This document shows, in pieces, positions 15,851 through 23,967 of a DNA stretch of 64,000 nt. Below the pieces are notes generated by a model, which saw only the letters and a list, made by a program, of their open reading frames with translations, made no database searches and had not been told where the DNA came from. The stretch comes from Eubacteriales bacterium (GTDB lineage: Bacteria > Bacillota > Clostridia > Lachnospirales > Lachnospiraceae). The stretch lies in contig JAUNOY010000013.1 of NCBI GenBank assembly GCA_030536995.1, positions 1-64,000 of the forward strand, in the 5' to 3' direction. The position numbers and the translations under genes are program-made. Numbering within the stretch: position 1 is the stretch's first letter; each line of letters opens with the position of its first letter.

Positions 15851-15879
15851 TTGCGGTGCGAGCGAAAAAATTATATAAT
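15851..15879 (+). promoter_or_regulatory. Putative rluF promoter, start codon at the +1 position
   Basis: TTGCGG at 15851-15856 and a perfect TATAAT at 15874-15879 are 17 nt apart. The A of the rluF ATG (15886) is 7 nt after the -10 box, exactly where transcription should begin, and no Shine-Dalgarno lies between. This suggests a leaderless mRNA. Confidence 0.55.
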
Positions 15880-15885
15880 AAACAA

Positions 15886-16821
15886 ATGGACGAAAAAATA
15901 AGAATCAATAAATACTTAAGTGATGCAGGCGTATGCTCCAGAAGAGAGGCGGACCGCCTGATTTCTGAAAACCGCATTACGGTAAACGGGCGTAACGCGC
16001 AGAGTGGGGAAAAGGTTTCGGCCGAAGATTACATTTGTATTGATGAAAACCCCATAACAAAAAACGAAAAAAAAGTTCTTCTGCTTTTTAACAAGCCAAG
16101 AGGGATTGTCTGCAGTACGAAGCAGCAGAAGGATGAAGTGACAGTCACCGAATATCTGAAATATCCTCTTCGTGTATATCCGGTAGGACGCCTGGATAAA
16201 GACTCTCAGGGGCTTCTTCTACTGACCAATGAAGGAAGTCTGGTGAACCGCATTATGCGTGCGGGAAACCGTCACGAAAAGGAATATCTGGTAACGGTAA
16301 ACAAACCCATAGGGGAAGACTTTTTAAAAGGGATGCGAAGTGGTGTTCCGATTCTGGACACCGTTACAAGACCATGCTTTGCAGAACGTACCGGAAAGAA
16401 CAGCTTCCGTATTATTCTGACTCAGGGACTTAATCGTCAGATTCGGAGAATGTGTGAATATTTCGGTTATCGTGTACTCACCTTAAAAAGAATACGAATT
16501 ATGAATCTGACGCTGGATGGACTTAAAGAAGGAGCCAGCAGGGAAATTACAAAGAAGGAGTGGGAAACACTTCAGAGGATGCTTGCATCTTCCTCAAGTG
16601 AAACAGTAAAAGAAACAGGAGGCCGTCATGGACACAGCAGCGATAAAGCGAATGAAGGAGCTTGCCGAAAAACTGGACAAGGCAGCAAGAGAATACTATC
16701 AGAACGACAGAGAGATTATGAGCAATCTGGAGTACGACAGAATGTACGACGAGCTTCAGGATCTGGAGAGAGAAACAGGAACGGTTCTCGCAAACAGCCC
16801 AACCATAAGCGTAGGGTATGA
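15886..16821 (+). CDS. rluF: 23S rRNA pseudouridine synthase, RluF/RsuA family
   Basis: 311 residues from ATG 15886, where the conserved S4 RNA-binding domain begins (IRINKYLSDAGVCSRREAD). The catalytic domain has GRLDKDSQGLLLLTNEG with the nucleophilic Asp, and NRQIRRMCEYFGY. It is most like RluF, which modifies U2604 in 23S rRNA; RluB or RsuA is possible. The expected domain ends near residue 245. A further 64-residue Arg/Ser/Gly-rich tail is read out of frame through the first 194 nt of ligA. There is no Shine-Dalgarno; a -10 box 7 nt upstream suggests leaderless translation. Confidence 0.85.
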   Translation: MDEKIRINKYLSDAGVCSRREADRLISENRITVNGRNAQSGEKVSAEDYICIDENPITKNEKKVLLLFNKPRGIVCSTKQQKDEVTVTEYLKYPLRVYPVGRLDKDSQGLLLLTNEGSLVNRIMRAGNRHEKEYLVTVNKPIGEDFLKGMRSGVPILDTVTRPCFAERTGKNSFRIILTQGLNRQIRRMCEYFGYRVLTLKRIRIMNLTLDGLKEGASREITKKEWETLQRMLASSSSETVKETGGRHGHSSDKANEGACRKTGQGSKRILSERQRDYEQSGVRQNVRRASGSGERNRNGSRKQPNHKRRV

Positions 16822-18592
16822 GGCGGTTGAGCAGTTACCGAAAGAAGAGCACGAAAGCCCAATGCTTTCTCTGGATAAAACGAAGGACAGAGAAGCACTC
16901 CGTTCTTTTATGGGAGGGCACAAAACGCTTCTTTCCTGGAAGCTGGACGGTCTGACGATTGTTCTTACTTATGAGAACGGGCAGCTTCAAAAAGCTGTCA
17001 CACGGGGGAACGGAGTTGTGGGAGAAGTTATTACAAATAACGCAAAAGTATTTAAAAACATTCCCCTTCACATTCCTTTTAAGGGACGTCTTGTCCTTCG
17101 TGGAGAAGCGGTTATTACTTATTCAGACTTCGAAAAAATCAATGCCTCTATTGAAGATGCAGATGCAAAATATAAGAATCCGCGAAATTTATGCAGTGGT
17201 TCGGTGCGCCAGCTCAACAATGAGATCACTGCCCGGAGAAATGTTCGTTTTTATGCTTTTTCTCTTGTAAGTGCAGAGGGGGAGGATTTTAAAAACTCCC
17301 ATGAATTACAGTTTGAATGGCTGAAAAAGCAGGGATTTGATGTAGTGGAATACCGAGTCTGTACAGGCGAAACACTGGACGATACAATAGATTATTTTGC
17401 CCGTGCTGTTACGGAAAACGATTTTCCGTCAGATGGACTGGTTGCGCTTTATGATGACATTGCTTACGGAGAATCTCTGGGCAGGACAGCTAAATTTCCG
17501 AGAAATGCCTTTGCTTTTAAATGGGCGGATGAGATGAGGGAAACGCAGCTTCTGGAAATCGAATGGAGTCCCTCCAGAACAGGGCTCATCAACCCTGTGG
17601 CTATTTTTGAACCGGTGGAACTGGAGGGAACAACAGTAAGCCGTGCCAGCGTTCATAATGTCAGTATTTTGAAGGAACTGGAACTTGGTATCGGGGATAC
17701 GATCAGGGTTTATAAAGCCAATATGATTATCCCTCAGATTGCAGAAAATCTTACCAGGAGCAGGAAAGTTGAAATTCCTGAAATCTGTCCTGCCTGTGGC
17801 CGGGAGGCGGCTGTCCGCAAAGAAAATGAGGTGGAATCACTCTATTGCCTGAATCCGGACTGTCCGGCTAAAAAAATCAAAGCTTTTGCTCTTTTTGTAA
17901 GCAGAGATGCCATGAATATAGATGGGTTATCCGAGGCTACGCTGGAAAAATTTATTGCAAAAGGCTTCATCCACGATTTCGGAGATATTTTTGAGATTGA
18001 AAAGCACAGGAAAGAAATCCTGGAAATGGATGGCTTTGGCGAAAAATCCTTCGAAAATCTTTTGGTCAGTCTTGAAAAAGCAAGAGAAACCACTCTTGCA
18101 AAGGTAATTTACAGTCTGGGTATCAGCAATATCGGACTTGCAAATGCAAAAGTAATCTGCCGCCATTTTGACGACGACTTGGAAAAAATTCGCCGTGCAG
18201 ACGAGGAGGAAATCAGCGCCATTGATACAATCGGCCCTGTCATTGCAAAGAACCTTGCGGATTATTTCAGAAAGGAAGAAAATAATAGAAAGCTGGATCA
18301 TCTTCTTTCCCATCTCCATCTGAAAAAGGAGGAGAAAGCAGGAGAGCAGATTTTTGCAGGCATGAATTTTGTTGTTACCGGAAGTGTAGAACATTTTGCA
18401 AACAGAGGGGAATTGAAGGAGTATATTGAAGGATTTGGGGGGAAGGTGACCGGCTCTGTCACTGGAAAGACAAATTATCTGATCAACAATGATATTTCTT
18501 CCAATTCTTCCAAAAACAAAAAAGCAAGAGAGCTGGGGATTCCGATTCTTTCTGAGGAAGATTTCCTGGCCCTTGTAAAAGAAAGAGAATAA
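16628..18592 (+). CDS. ligA: NAD-dependent DNA ligase
   Basis: 654 residues with every LigA domain. The NAD-binding Ia domain (YYQNDREIMSNLEYDRMYDEL) comes first, then the adenylation domain with KLDG nucleophile near residue 103, and the OB fold. A four-cysteine zinc finger (CPACG, then CLNPDCPAKK), helix-hairpin-helix repeats and a C-terminal BRCT domain (GMNFVVTGSVEHF) follow. It seals nicks using NAD. The Ia motif departs from the usual YYxxDxPxISDxEYD at several positions, so it may be one of two paralogous ligases. A strong CAGGAGG sits 5-6 nt before ATG 16628, within the 3' end of rluF. metA follows after 30 nt. Confidence 0.95.
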   Translation: MDTAAIKRMKELAEKLDKAAREYYQNDREIMSNLEYDRMYDELQDLERETGTVLANSPTISVGYEAVEQLPKEEHESPMLSLDKTKDREALRSFMGGHKTLLSWKLDGLTIVLTYENGQLQKAVTRGNGVVGEVITNNAKVFKNIPLHIPFKGRLVLRGEAVITYSDFEKINASIEDADAKYKNPRNLCSGSVRQLNNEITARRNVRFYAFSLVSAEGEDFKNSHELQFEWLKKQGFDVVEYRVCTGETLDDTIDYFARAVTENDFPSDGLVALYDDIAYGESLGRTAKFPRNAFAFKWADEMRETQLLEIEWSPSRTGLINPVAIFEPVELEGTTVSRASVHNVSILKELELGIGDTIRVYKANMIIPQIAENLTRSRKVEIPEICPACGREAAVRKENEVESLYCLNPDCPAKKIKAFALFVSRDAMNIDGLSEATLEKFIAKGFIHDFGDIFEIEKHRKEILEMDGFGEKSFENLLVSLEKARETTLAKVIYSLGISNIGLANAKVICRHFDDDLEKIRRADEEEISAIDTIGPVIAKNLADYFRKEENNRKLDHLLSHLHLKKEEKAGEQIFAGMNFVVTGSVEHFANRGELKEYIEGFGGKVTGSVTGKTNYLINNDISSNSSKNKKARELGIPILSEEDFLALVKERE

Positions 18593-18622
18593 ATTTGGCC
18601 GCGAGAAAGGAAGGACTAGAGT

Positions 18623-19558
18623 ATGCCAATTAAAATACAGGGCGATTTGCCCGTGAAGGAAATTCTGGAAAAAGAAAATATTTTTGTTATGGATGAGACA
18701 AGGGCACTCCATCAGGATATCCGCCCCATTCAGATTCTTATTCTGAATCTGATGCCGCTGAAAGAAGAGACAGAGCTTCAGCTTCTGAGATCCCTTTCCA
18801 ATACGCCTCTTCAGGTAGATGTTACCTTTATGGCAGTGGAGAGCCATCAGTCAAAAAACACTTCCAAGAGTCATCTGAATAAATTTTATCAGACTTTCTC
18901 CGAACTGAAGGGGCAGAAATACGATGGAATGATCATCACAGGCGCGCCTGTGGAACAGATGGAATTTGAGGAAGTGGACTACTGGGAGGAGCTTGTACAG
19001 ATTATGGATTGGACAAAGAGCCATGTCACATCTACAATTTATCTGTGCTGGGCAGCTCAGGCAGGTCTTTACCATCACTACGGCCTGAAAAAGAAAGCAC
19101 TGGATCATAAAATGTTCGGTCTTTTCTGGCATAAGGTCATGAATCGTAAGATACCCCTTGTGCGTGGTTTTGACGATATGTTTCTTGCTCCTCATTCAAG
19201 GCATACGGAAGTGCCGATTGAGGATATCCATAATTGTAAGGAGCTTACCGTTCTTGCAGAGTCTGAGGAAGCCGGGCTTTTTCTCGCAATGGCAGACGGC
19301 GGACGTAAGATTTTCGTCATGGGTCATCCTGAATATGACAGAGTAACTCTGGATGGAGAGTATAAGCGCGATTTAAGCAAAAACCTTCCCATTGATATTC
19401 CGAGAAATTATTACAGGGACGATGACTTTCAGAATAAGCCTCTTCTTATGTGGAGGGCACACGCAAACAACCTTTATACAAACTGGTTGAATTATTATGT
19501 TTACCAGAGCACTCCGTTCGACCTTTACGGAACACCGGATTTTGATGAAATTATATAA
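18623..19558 (+). CDS. metA: Homoserine O-acetyltransferase (MetA family)
   Basis: 311 residues, normal for MetA. Catalytic C142 lies in YLCWAAQAGLYHHYG, and the later HPEYD segment carries family residues. Position 111 is Glu (GAPVEQMEFEEVDYW). In characterised members Glu here selects acetyl-CoA and Gly selects succinyl-CoA, so acetyl transfer is predicted even though automatic annotation often says succinyltransferase. It makes the activated homoserine for methionine synthesis. GAAAGGAAGG precedes ATG 18623. No SAM riboswitch or other methionine control element is found in the 30 nt before it, so regulation must come from an upstream promoter. Confidence 0.93.
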   Translation: MPIKIQGDLPVKEILEKENIFVMDETRALHQDIRPIQILILNLMPLKEETELQLLRSLSNTPLQVDVTFMAVESHQSKNTSKSHLNKFYQTFSELKGQKYDGMIITGAPVEQMEFEEVDYWEELVQIMDWTKSHVTSTIYLCWAAQAGLYHHYGLKKKALDHKMFGLFWHKVMNRKIPLVRGFDDMFLAPHSRHTEVPIEDIHNCKELTVLAESEEAGLFLAMADGGRKIFVMGHPEYDRVTLDGEYKRDLSKNLPIDIPRNYYRDDDFQNKPLLMWRAHANNLYTNWLNYYVYQSTPFDLYGTPDFDEII

Positions 19559-19566
19559 TTGACACA

Positions 19567-19632
19567 AAAACACCTTCGTATATTTTATGAGAATTTTTCC
19601 ATACTATCCTTATAAATTTACGGAGGTGTTTT
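19567..19632 (+). terminator. Terminator-like hairpin carrying the tepA ribosome binding site
   Basis: A 14-bp stem with one G-U pair (19567-19580 with 19619-19632) is followed by TT and then CATG of tepA. The 3' arm contains the tepA Shine-Dalgarno GGAGG (19622-19626). It can end metA transcription or hide the ribosome site in a readthrough transcript. A TTGACA/TATTTT pair (19559-19586) could start a shorter transcript that lacks the 5' arm. Confidence 0.6.
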
Positions 19633-19635
19633 TTC

Positions 19636-20343
19636 ATGGAAGAAAAGGAAAAGAAAGACGAAAAAAGAGAGGAACTTGAAACAGAGGATATCCGGAATTC
19701 ACAGATAGAAGAGATGGGACAGGTGATTTTGGACGGAAATAAAAAGAAACGTAAGGTGGAGCTTCTTACAATCATAGGAGAAGTAGAGGGGCATGAATCT
19801 GCGCCTTCTCACAGTAAAACAACTAAATACGAGCATGTTCTTCCAAAACTTGCCATTGTGGAAGACGACAATGAAGTGGAGGGACTCTTAATTCTCCTGA
19901 ATACGGTCGGCGGAGATGTGGAGGCAGGGCTTGCCATTGCAGAGATGATTGCATCATTGAGTATTCCTACTGTATCCCTTGTCCTTGGAGGCGGACATTC
20001 CATAGGTGTTCCAATGGCTGTTTCTGCAGACTATTCTTTCATTGTGCCCAGCGCTACAATGGTGATTCATCCGGTACGCCAAAATGGAATGTTCATAGGT
20101 GTGGCCCAAAGTTACCGCAATATGGAAAAAATTCAGGATCGGATCACTACTTTTATTTCTTCTCACTCGGAAATCAGTCAGGAAAGACTGGAAGAATTGA
20201 TGCTGGATACGACCCAGCTTGTGAAGGATGTTGGCACAATGCTTGAAGGAGAAGAGGCAGTAAAAGAGGGGTTGATCGATGAAGTGGGAGGAATACGTGA
20301 AGCTTTATCTAAACTTTATTCATTAATTGATGATGCGCAATAA
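19636..20343 (+). CDS. tepA: ClpP-like serine protease, TepA/YmfB type
   Basis: 235 residues of the ClpP/crotonase-like fold. A charged N-terminal stretch of Lys/Glu comes first, then LLILLNTVGGDVEAGLAIAEMI, the nucleophile region GGHSIGVPMAVSADY, and the histidine segment MVIHPVRQNG. TepA proteins in Bacilli and Clostridia are membrane-associated or cytosolic peptidases; a role in processing signal peptides or sporulation proteins has been proposed. In many Firmicutes tepA lies just before ftsK/spoIIIE. Here nfnAB and uppP are between them. The start is set by GGAGG 9 nt before ATG 19636. Confidence 0.82.
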   Translation: MEEKEKKDEKREELETEDIRNSQIEEMGQVILDGNKKKRKVELLTIIGEVEGHESAPSHSKTTKYEHVLPKLAIVEDDNEVEGLLILLNTVGGDVEAGLAIAEMIASLSIPTVSLVLGGGHSIGVPMAVSADYSFIVPSATMVIHPVRQNGMFIGVAQSYRNMEKIQDRITTFISSHSEISQERLEELMLDTTQLVKDVGTMLEGEEAVKEGLIDEVGGIREALSKLYSLIDDAQ

Positions 20344-20368
20344 ATCATGGAAAAAAACAAATTTTTCA

Positions 20369-20396
20369 TTGAATCTATGCAAATCTATGGTATAAT
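20369..20396 (+). promoter_or_regulatory. Promoter of nfnAB
   Basis: TTGAAT (20369-20374) and TATAAT (20391-20396) with a 16-nt spacer. The leader of about 120 nt before ATG 20523 has no riboswitch pattern that I recognise. Confidence 0.65.
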
Positions 20397-20522
20397 ATTA
20401 CTGAAAATTTTCATTCTTATTTAAATGGGAATAGGGAAAGAGAAAATAGCAGACACGTTTCTGCTCCCGCTTTTTTGCATCTGCCGGGCGTGCCTGTTAA
20501 ATATGAATACCAGGAGGATATT

Positions 20523-21410
20523 ATGTATAAGATTCTGAAAGCAGAAAAACTTTCTGCAAACGTTTTTCTTATGGATGTTGAAGCCCCGCGTGTTGCGAAA
20601 CATTGTCTGCCGGGTCAGTTCATAATCGTAAAAATGGACGAAAAAGGCGAGAGAATTCCTCTTACCATCTGTGATTATGATGCTGAGAAAGGCACTGTAA
20701 CCATCGTATTCCAGCCAGCAGGAGCTTCTACCACCAGAATGGCTGAGTTAAAGGCCGGAGACTACTTTGAGGATTTCGTAGGACCGTTGGGACAGCCTTC
20801 CGAATTGGTGCATGAGGATATCGAAGAGTTAAAGAAGAAAAAAATCGTATTCGTAGCAGGTGGTGTTGGAACAGCTCCTGTTTATCCACAGGTAAAATGG
20901 CTTCATGAGCACGGTGTTACTGCGGATGTTATCATTGGTGCTAAAACAAAAGACCTTCTGATCCTTGAAAAAGAGATGAGTGAAGTCAGCAACCTTTATG
21001 TGACTACAGACGACGGTTCTTACGTACGAAAAGGTATGGGAACAGATGTCCTTCGTGATCTTGTGGAAAATCAGGGCAAAAAATATGATCTCTGCGTAGC
21101 TATCGGACCGATGATCATGATGAAATTTGTATGTCTTCTCACAAAAGAACTGGGTATTCCTACTGTTGTCAGCATGAACCCGATCATGGTGGATGGAACA
21201 GGTATGTGCGGTGCATGTCGTCTTATTGTTGGCGGAGAAGTGAAATTTGCCTGCGTAGACGGACCGGAATTTGACGGACATCTTGTAGACTTTGATCTTG
21301 CAATGAAGAGACAGCAGATGTATAAGACGGAGGAAGGCCGTGAGATGCTGAAGCTTCAGGAAGGCGACACACATCATGGCGGATGTGGACACTGCGGAGG
21401 TGACGAATAA
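20523..21410 (+). CDS. nfnA: NADH-dependent ferredoxin:NADP+ oxidoreductase, small subunit
   Basis: 295 residues from ATG 20523, where CAGGAGG is 5 nt or so upstream; a longer frame to 20475 has no support. It belongs to the dihydroorotate dehydrogenase electron-transfer-subunit family: an FAD-binding beta barrel, an NAD site with FVAGGVGTAPVYPQ, and a C-terminal 2Fe-2S group (MCGACRLIVGG, later FACVDG). The C-terminus ends in a Gly/His/Cys-rich tail (HHGGCGHCGGDE). Paired with the following gene it forms Nfn, which couples NADH and reduced ferredoxin to NADP+ reduction by flavin-based bifurcation. Its stop overlaps the next start (TAATG). Confidence 0.9.
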   Translation: MYKILKAEKLSANVFLMDVEAPRVAKHCLPGQFIIVKMDEKGERIPLTICDYDAEKGTVTIVFQPAGASTTRMAELKAGDYFEDFVGPLGQPSELVHEDIEELKKKKIVFVAGGVGTAPVYPQVKWLHEHGVTADVIIGAKTKDLLILEKEMSEVSNLYVTTDDGSYVRKGMGTDVLRDLVENQGKKYDLCVAIGPMIMMKFVCLLTKELGIPTVVSMNPIMVDGTGMCGACRLIVGGEVKFACVDGPEFDGHLVDFDLAMKRQQMYKTEEGREMLKLQEGDTHHGGCGHCGGDE

Positions 21411-22804
21411 TGGCAGATGCAAAAATGTTAAAAAAAGTTCCCGTAAGAGAACAGGATCCTAAGGTTCGTGCAGCAAACTTTGAAGAGGTTTGTCTTGGAT
21501 ACAATAAAGAAGAGGCAATGGAAGAAGCAAACCGCTGCCTTGGATGTAAAAAAGCGAAATGTGTAGAGGGATGTCCGGTTTCCATTAATATCCCGGCATT
21601 TATTGGTGAAGTAAAAGAAGGAAACTTTGAAAAAGCATACCAGATCATTAGCGAATCCAGTGCCCTTCCGGCAGTATGCGGTCGTGTCTGTCCGCAGGAG
21701 ACTCAGTGTGAGGGTAAATGTGTCCGCGGTGTAAAAGGCGAGGCAGTTTCCATAGGTAAACTGGAGCGTTTCGTAGCTGACTGGGCGAAAGAAAACGGAA
21801 TCAAACCAACTCCTGCCAAAGAGAAAAACGGTAAAAAAGTTGCAGTAATCGGTTCAGGCCCGGCTGGTCTTACCTGTGCAGGCGATCTTGCTAAGATGGG
21901 TTACGATGTAACAATTTTTGAGGCTCTTCACAAAGCAGGCGGCGTTCTTGTTTACGGTATTCCGGAATTCCGTCTTCCAAAAGACAAGGTTGTGGCAGCA
22001 GAGGTAGAGAACGTAAAGGCTCTTGGTGTTAAAATTGAGACAAATGTTATTATTGGTAAATCTGTAACAATCGATGAGCTGATGAAAGAAGAAGGCTTCG
22101 AGGCTGTATTCATCGGATCTGGTGCAGGTCTTCCGATGTTCATGGGTATTCCTGGAGAGCAGGCAAACGGCGTATTCTCCGCAAATGAATATCTGACACG
22201 AAACAATCTGATGAAAGCTTTCCGTGAGGATTATGAAACTCCGATCGCACACGGCAAGAAGGTTGCAGTAGTCGGCGGCGGAAACGTGGCGATGGATGCT
22301 GCAAGAACAGCTCTTCGTCTTGGTGCGGAAGTACATATTATTTACCGCCGTTCTGAAGCAGAGCTTCCGGCACGTGCGGAGGAAGTTCATCACGCAAAAG
22401 AGGAAGGCGTAGAATTTAACCTTCTGTGTAACCCTGTTGAGATTCTCACAGATGAAAAAGACTGGGTAACAGGCATCAAATGTATTCGTATGGAATTAGG
22501 TGAGCCGGATGCTTCAGGAAGAAGACGCCCTGTAGAAATTCCGGGATCTGAGTTCGTTATTGATGTTGATACAGTGATCATGTCTCTGGGAACTTCTCCG
22601 AACCCGCTGATTTCTTCTACAACGTACGGTCTTGATATCAACAAGAGAAAATGTATCATTGCAGACGAAGAATACGGCAAAACTTCCAAAGAAGGCGTAT
22701 ATGCCGGTGGTGATGCTGTTACAGGTGCAGCAACTGTTATTCTTGCTATGGGCGCAGGTAAAGCAGGAGCGAAGGGCATCGACGAATTTTTAAGAAATAA
22801 ATAA
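21410..22804 (+). CDS. nfnB: NADH-dependent ferredoxin:NADP+ oxidoreductase, large subunit
   Basis: 464 residues of the glutamate-synthase beta-subunit family, often annotated gltA. An N-terminal cysteine-rich domain (CLGCKKAKCVEGCP, then CGRVCPQETQCEGKC) carries two 4Fe-4S clusters. Two Rossmann folds follow, VAVIGSGPAGLTCAGDLA and VAVVGGGNVAMDAA, binding FAD and NADPH. Without a glutamate-synthase large subunit nearby and fused in operon with nfnA, it is best read as the bifurcating NfnB. In an acetogen it interconverts NADH, NADPH and reduced ferredoxin. A terminator follows 10 nt after the stop. Confidence 0.92.
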   Translation: MADAKMLKKVPVREQDPKVRAANFEEVCLGYNKEEAMEEANRCLGCKKAKCVEGCPVSINIPAFIGEVKEGNFEKAYQIISESSALPAVCGRVCPQETQCEGKCVRGVKGEAVSIGKLERFVADWAKENGIKPTPAKEKNGKKVAVIGSGPAGLTCAGDLAKMGYDVTIFEALHKAGGVLVYGIPEFRLPKDKVVAAEVENVKALGVKIETNVIIGKSVTIDELMKEEGFEAVFIGSGAGLPMFMGIPGEQANGVFSANEYLTRNNLMKAFREDYETPIAHGKKVAVVGGGNVAMDAARTALRLGAEVHIIYRRSEAELPARAEEVHHAKEEGVEFNLLCNPVEILTDEKDWVTGIKCIRMELGEPDASGRRRPVEIPGSEFVIDVDTVIMSLGTSPNPLISSTTYGLDINKRKCIIADEEYGKTSKEGVYAGGDAVTGAATVILAMGAGKAGAKGIDEFLRNK

Positions 22805-22814
22805 TTTTTGAGAC

Positions 22815-22857
22815 AAAACCTCTGTATCCGGAATGAATTTCCGGTACAGGGGTTTTT
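22815..22857 (+). terminator. Terminator after nfnB
   Basis: Imperfect inverted repeat (AAAACCTCTGTATCCGG region with CCGGTACAGGGGTTTT) ending in five T residues, just after the nfnB stop. The following 140 nt before uppP hold no gene. Confidence 0.75.
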
Positions 22858-23001
22858 AAATTAAATAAGAACATTTGTTTTCCTGTGTTGTCAATTCCAG
22901 TTGATTATGTTATAATAATTCTGAGGCGACGGCTTTTTTCTGATTATCTGACGGTATGAGAAGAGGAGACTGTTGCACTAAATACAAAGGATATGATAAT
23001 T

Positions 23002-23877
23002 ATGTCAGTGATATACGGGATTTTATTAGCAATCATTCAGGGAATCACAGAATTCCTTCCGGTGAGCAGCTTCGGGCATCTGGTTGCCGCAGAGAAGCTG
23101 ATGGGGATGGAACGCAGTACGGGACTATTATTTGAAACTATGCTTCATCTGGGAACGGCATCGGCAATTATTTTTCTGTTTCGCAGGGATTTATACCGAA
23201 TTGGAGAAGAACTTCTCGGCATGATTATGGATATGATTGGAAATGTCAATCTTTATATTCATAACAAAAAAACAGGAGACTCTCTTGGCTATGCAAGAAT
23301 CGTCCATGGTACATATCGTAAGTTTACGGCGCTTCTTGTGGTTTCTATGATTCCGACTGTTCTCATTGGGTTTACAGCAAGGAGACTGGCAGGGATGGCG
23401 GCAGCATCGCCGATTTTGCCGGGAATCGGTTTTTTACTTTCCGGTATTTTTCTGCTTGTAACAGATCTTAATAACTCGGGCGGAGATAAAGGACCCAGAG
23501 ATGCCGGTTATGACAGCGCCATGTGGATAGGTATCTGTCAGGGACTTGGCGTATTCCCGGGGGTATCAAGAATGGCGCTGACGGTTTGTGCGGCGCTTCT
23601 TTGTGGCTACAGCCGTAAATTTGCTGTGAAATTTTCCATTCTCATGAGCCTTCCCGCGGTTATTGGAGCGTTCTTTTCCCAGCTTGGACAGTTCGGGGCT
23701 CCGGATATGAGTATTGGACTTGGATTTACCTATGTGTTCTGTACAATTGTGGCAGGCGTTGTTTCAGTTCTTGTAATCCGCACTATGCACACCCTTGTTC
23801 TGAAAAAGAAGTTCCGTATTTTTGCGTACTATTCTTTCCTGGCAGGTGTGATTGCTCTGACAGTTAATTATCTTTAA
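23002..23877 (+). CDS. uppP: Undecaprenyl-diphosphate phosphatase (UppP/BacA family), divergent
   Basis: 291 residues from ATG 23002, chosen because AAAGGA is 10 nt upstream; an ATG 9 nt earlier is too close to it. About eight membrane segments. The motif QGITEFLPVSSFGH corresponds to the (E/Q)xxxE plus SSxGH active site, with Phe where Ser or Thr is usual. The second motif is PGVSRMALT instead of the common PGxSRSxxT. A longer cytosolic loop (about residues 75-105) precedes the third span. It should recycle the C55 lipid carrier for peptidoglycan synthesis. Catalytic Glu, Ser, His and Arg are kept, so activity is likely despite the drift. Confidence 0.82.
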   Translation: MSVIYGILLAIIQGITEFLPVSSFGHLVAAEKLMGMERSTGLLFETMLHLGTASAIIFLFRRDLYRIGEELLGMIMDMIGNVNLYIHNKKTGDSLGYARIVHGTYRKFTALLVVSMIPTVLIGFTARRLAGMAAASPILPGIGFLLSGIFLLVTDLNNSGGDKGPRDAGYDSAMWIGICQGLGVFPGVSRMALTVCAALLCGYSRKFAVKFSILMSLPAVIGAFFSQLGQFGAPDMSIGLGFTYVFCTIVAGVVSVLVIRTMHTLVLKKKFRIFAYYSFLAGVIALTVNYL

Positions 23878-23884
23878 CCTCATG

Positions 23885-23919
23885 ATATTGCCGGCAGTCT
23901 GAAAGGCTGTCGGCAGTAT
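23885..23919 (+). terminator. Hairpin after uppP
   Basis: A 13-bp stem with two G-U pairs (23885-23897 with 23907-23919) and a 9-nt loop lies 7 nt after the uppP stop. There is no T run, so it may protect the 3' end of the transcript or act with Rho rather than terminate alone. Confidence 0.45.
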
Positions 23920-23967
23920 AAATGAAAAGGGATATCTGAGTAAATAATTTAGGAGGGGAGCCTGGAA

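Noticed and set aside
18593-18622. SAM riboswitch or T-box before metA
   Set aside because: Only 30 nt separate ligA and metA, too short for either element.
17927-18847. 306-codon minus-strand ORF across ligA and metA
   Set aside because: It lies opposite well-supported genes, shows no family motif, and has unusual composition (many Cys, His, Phe). It is a shadow of the plus-strand genes.
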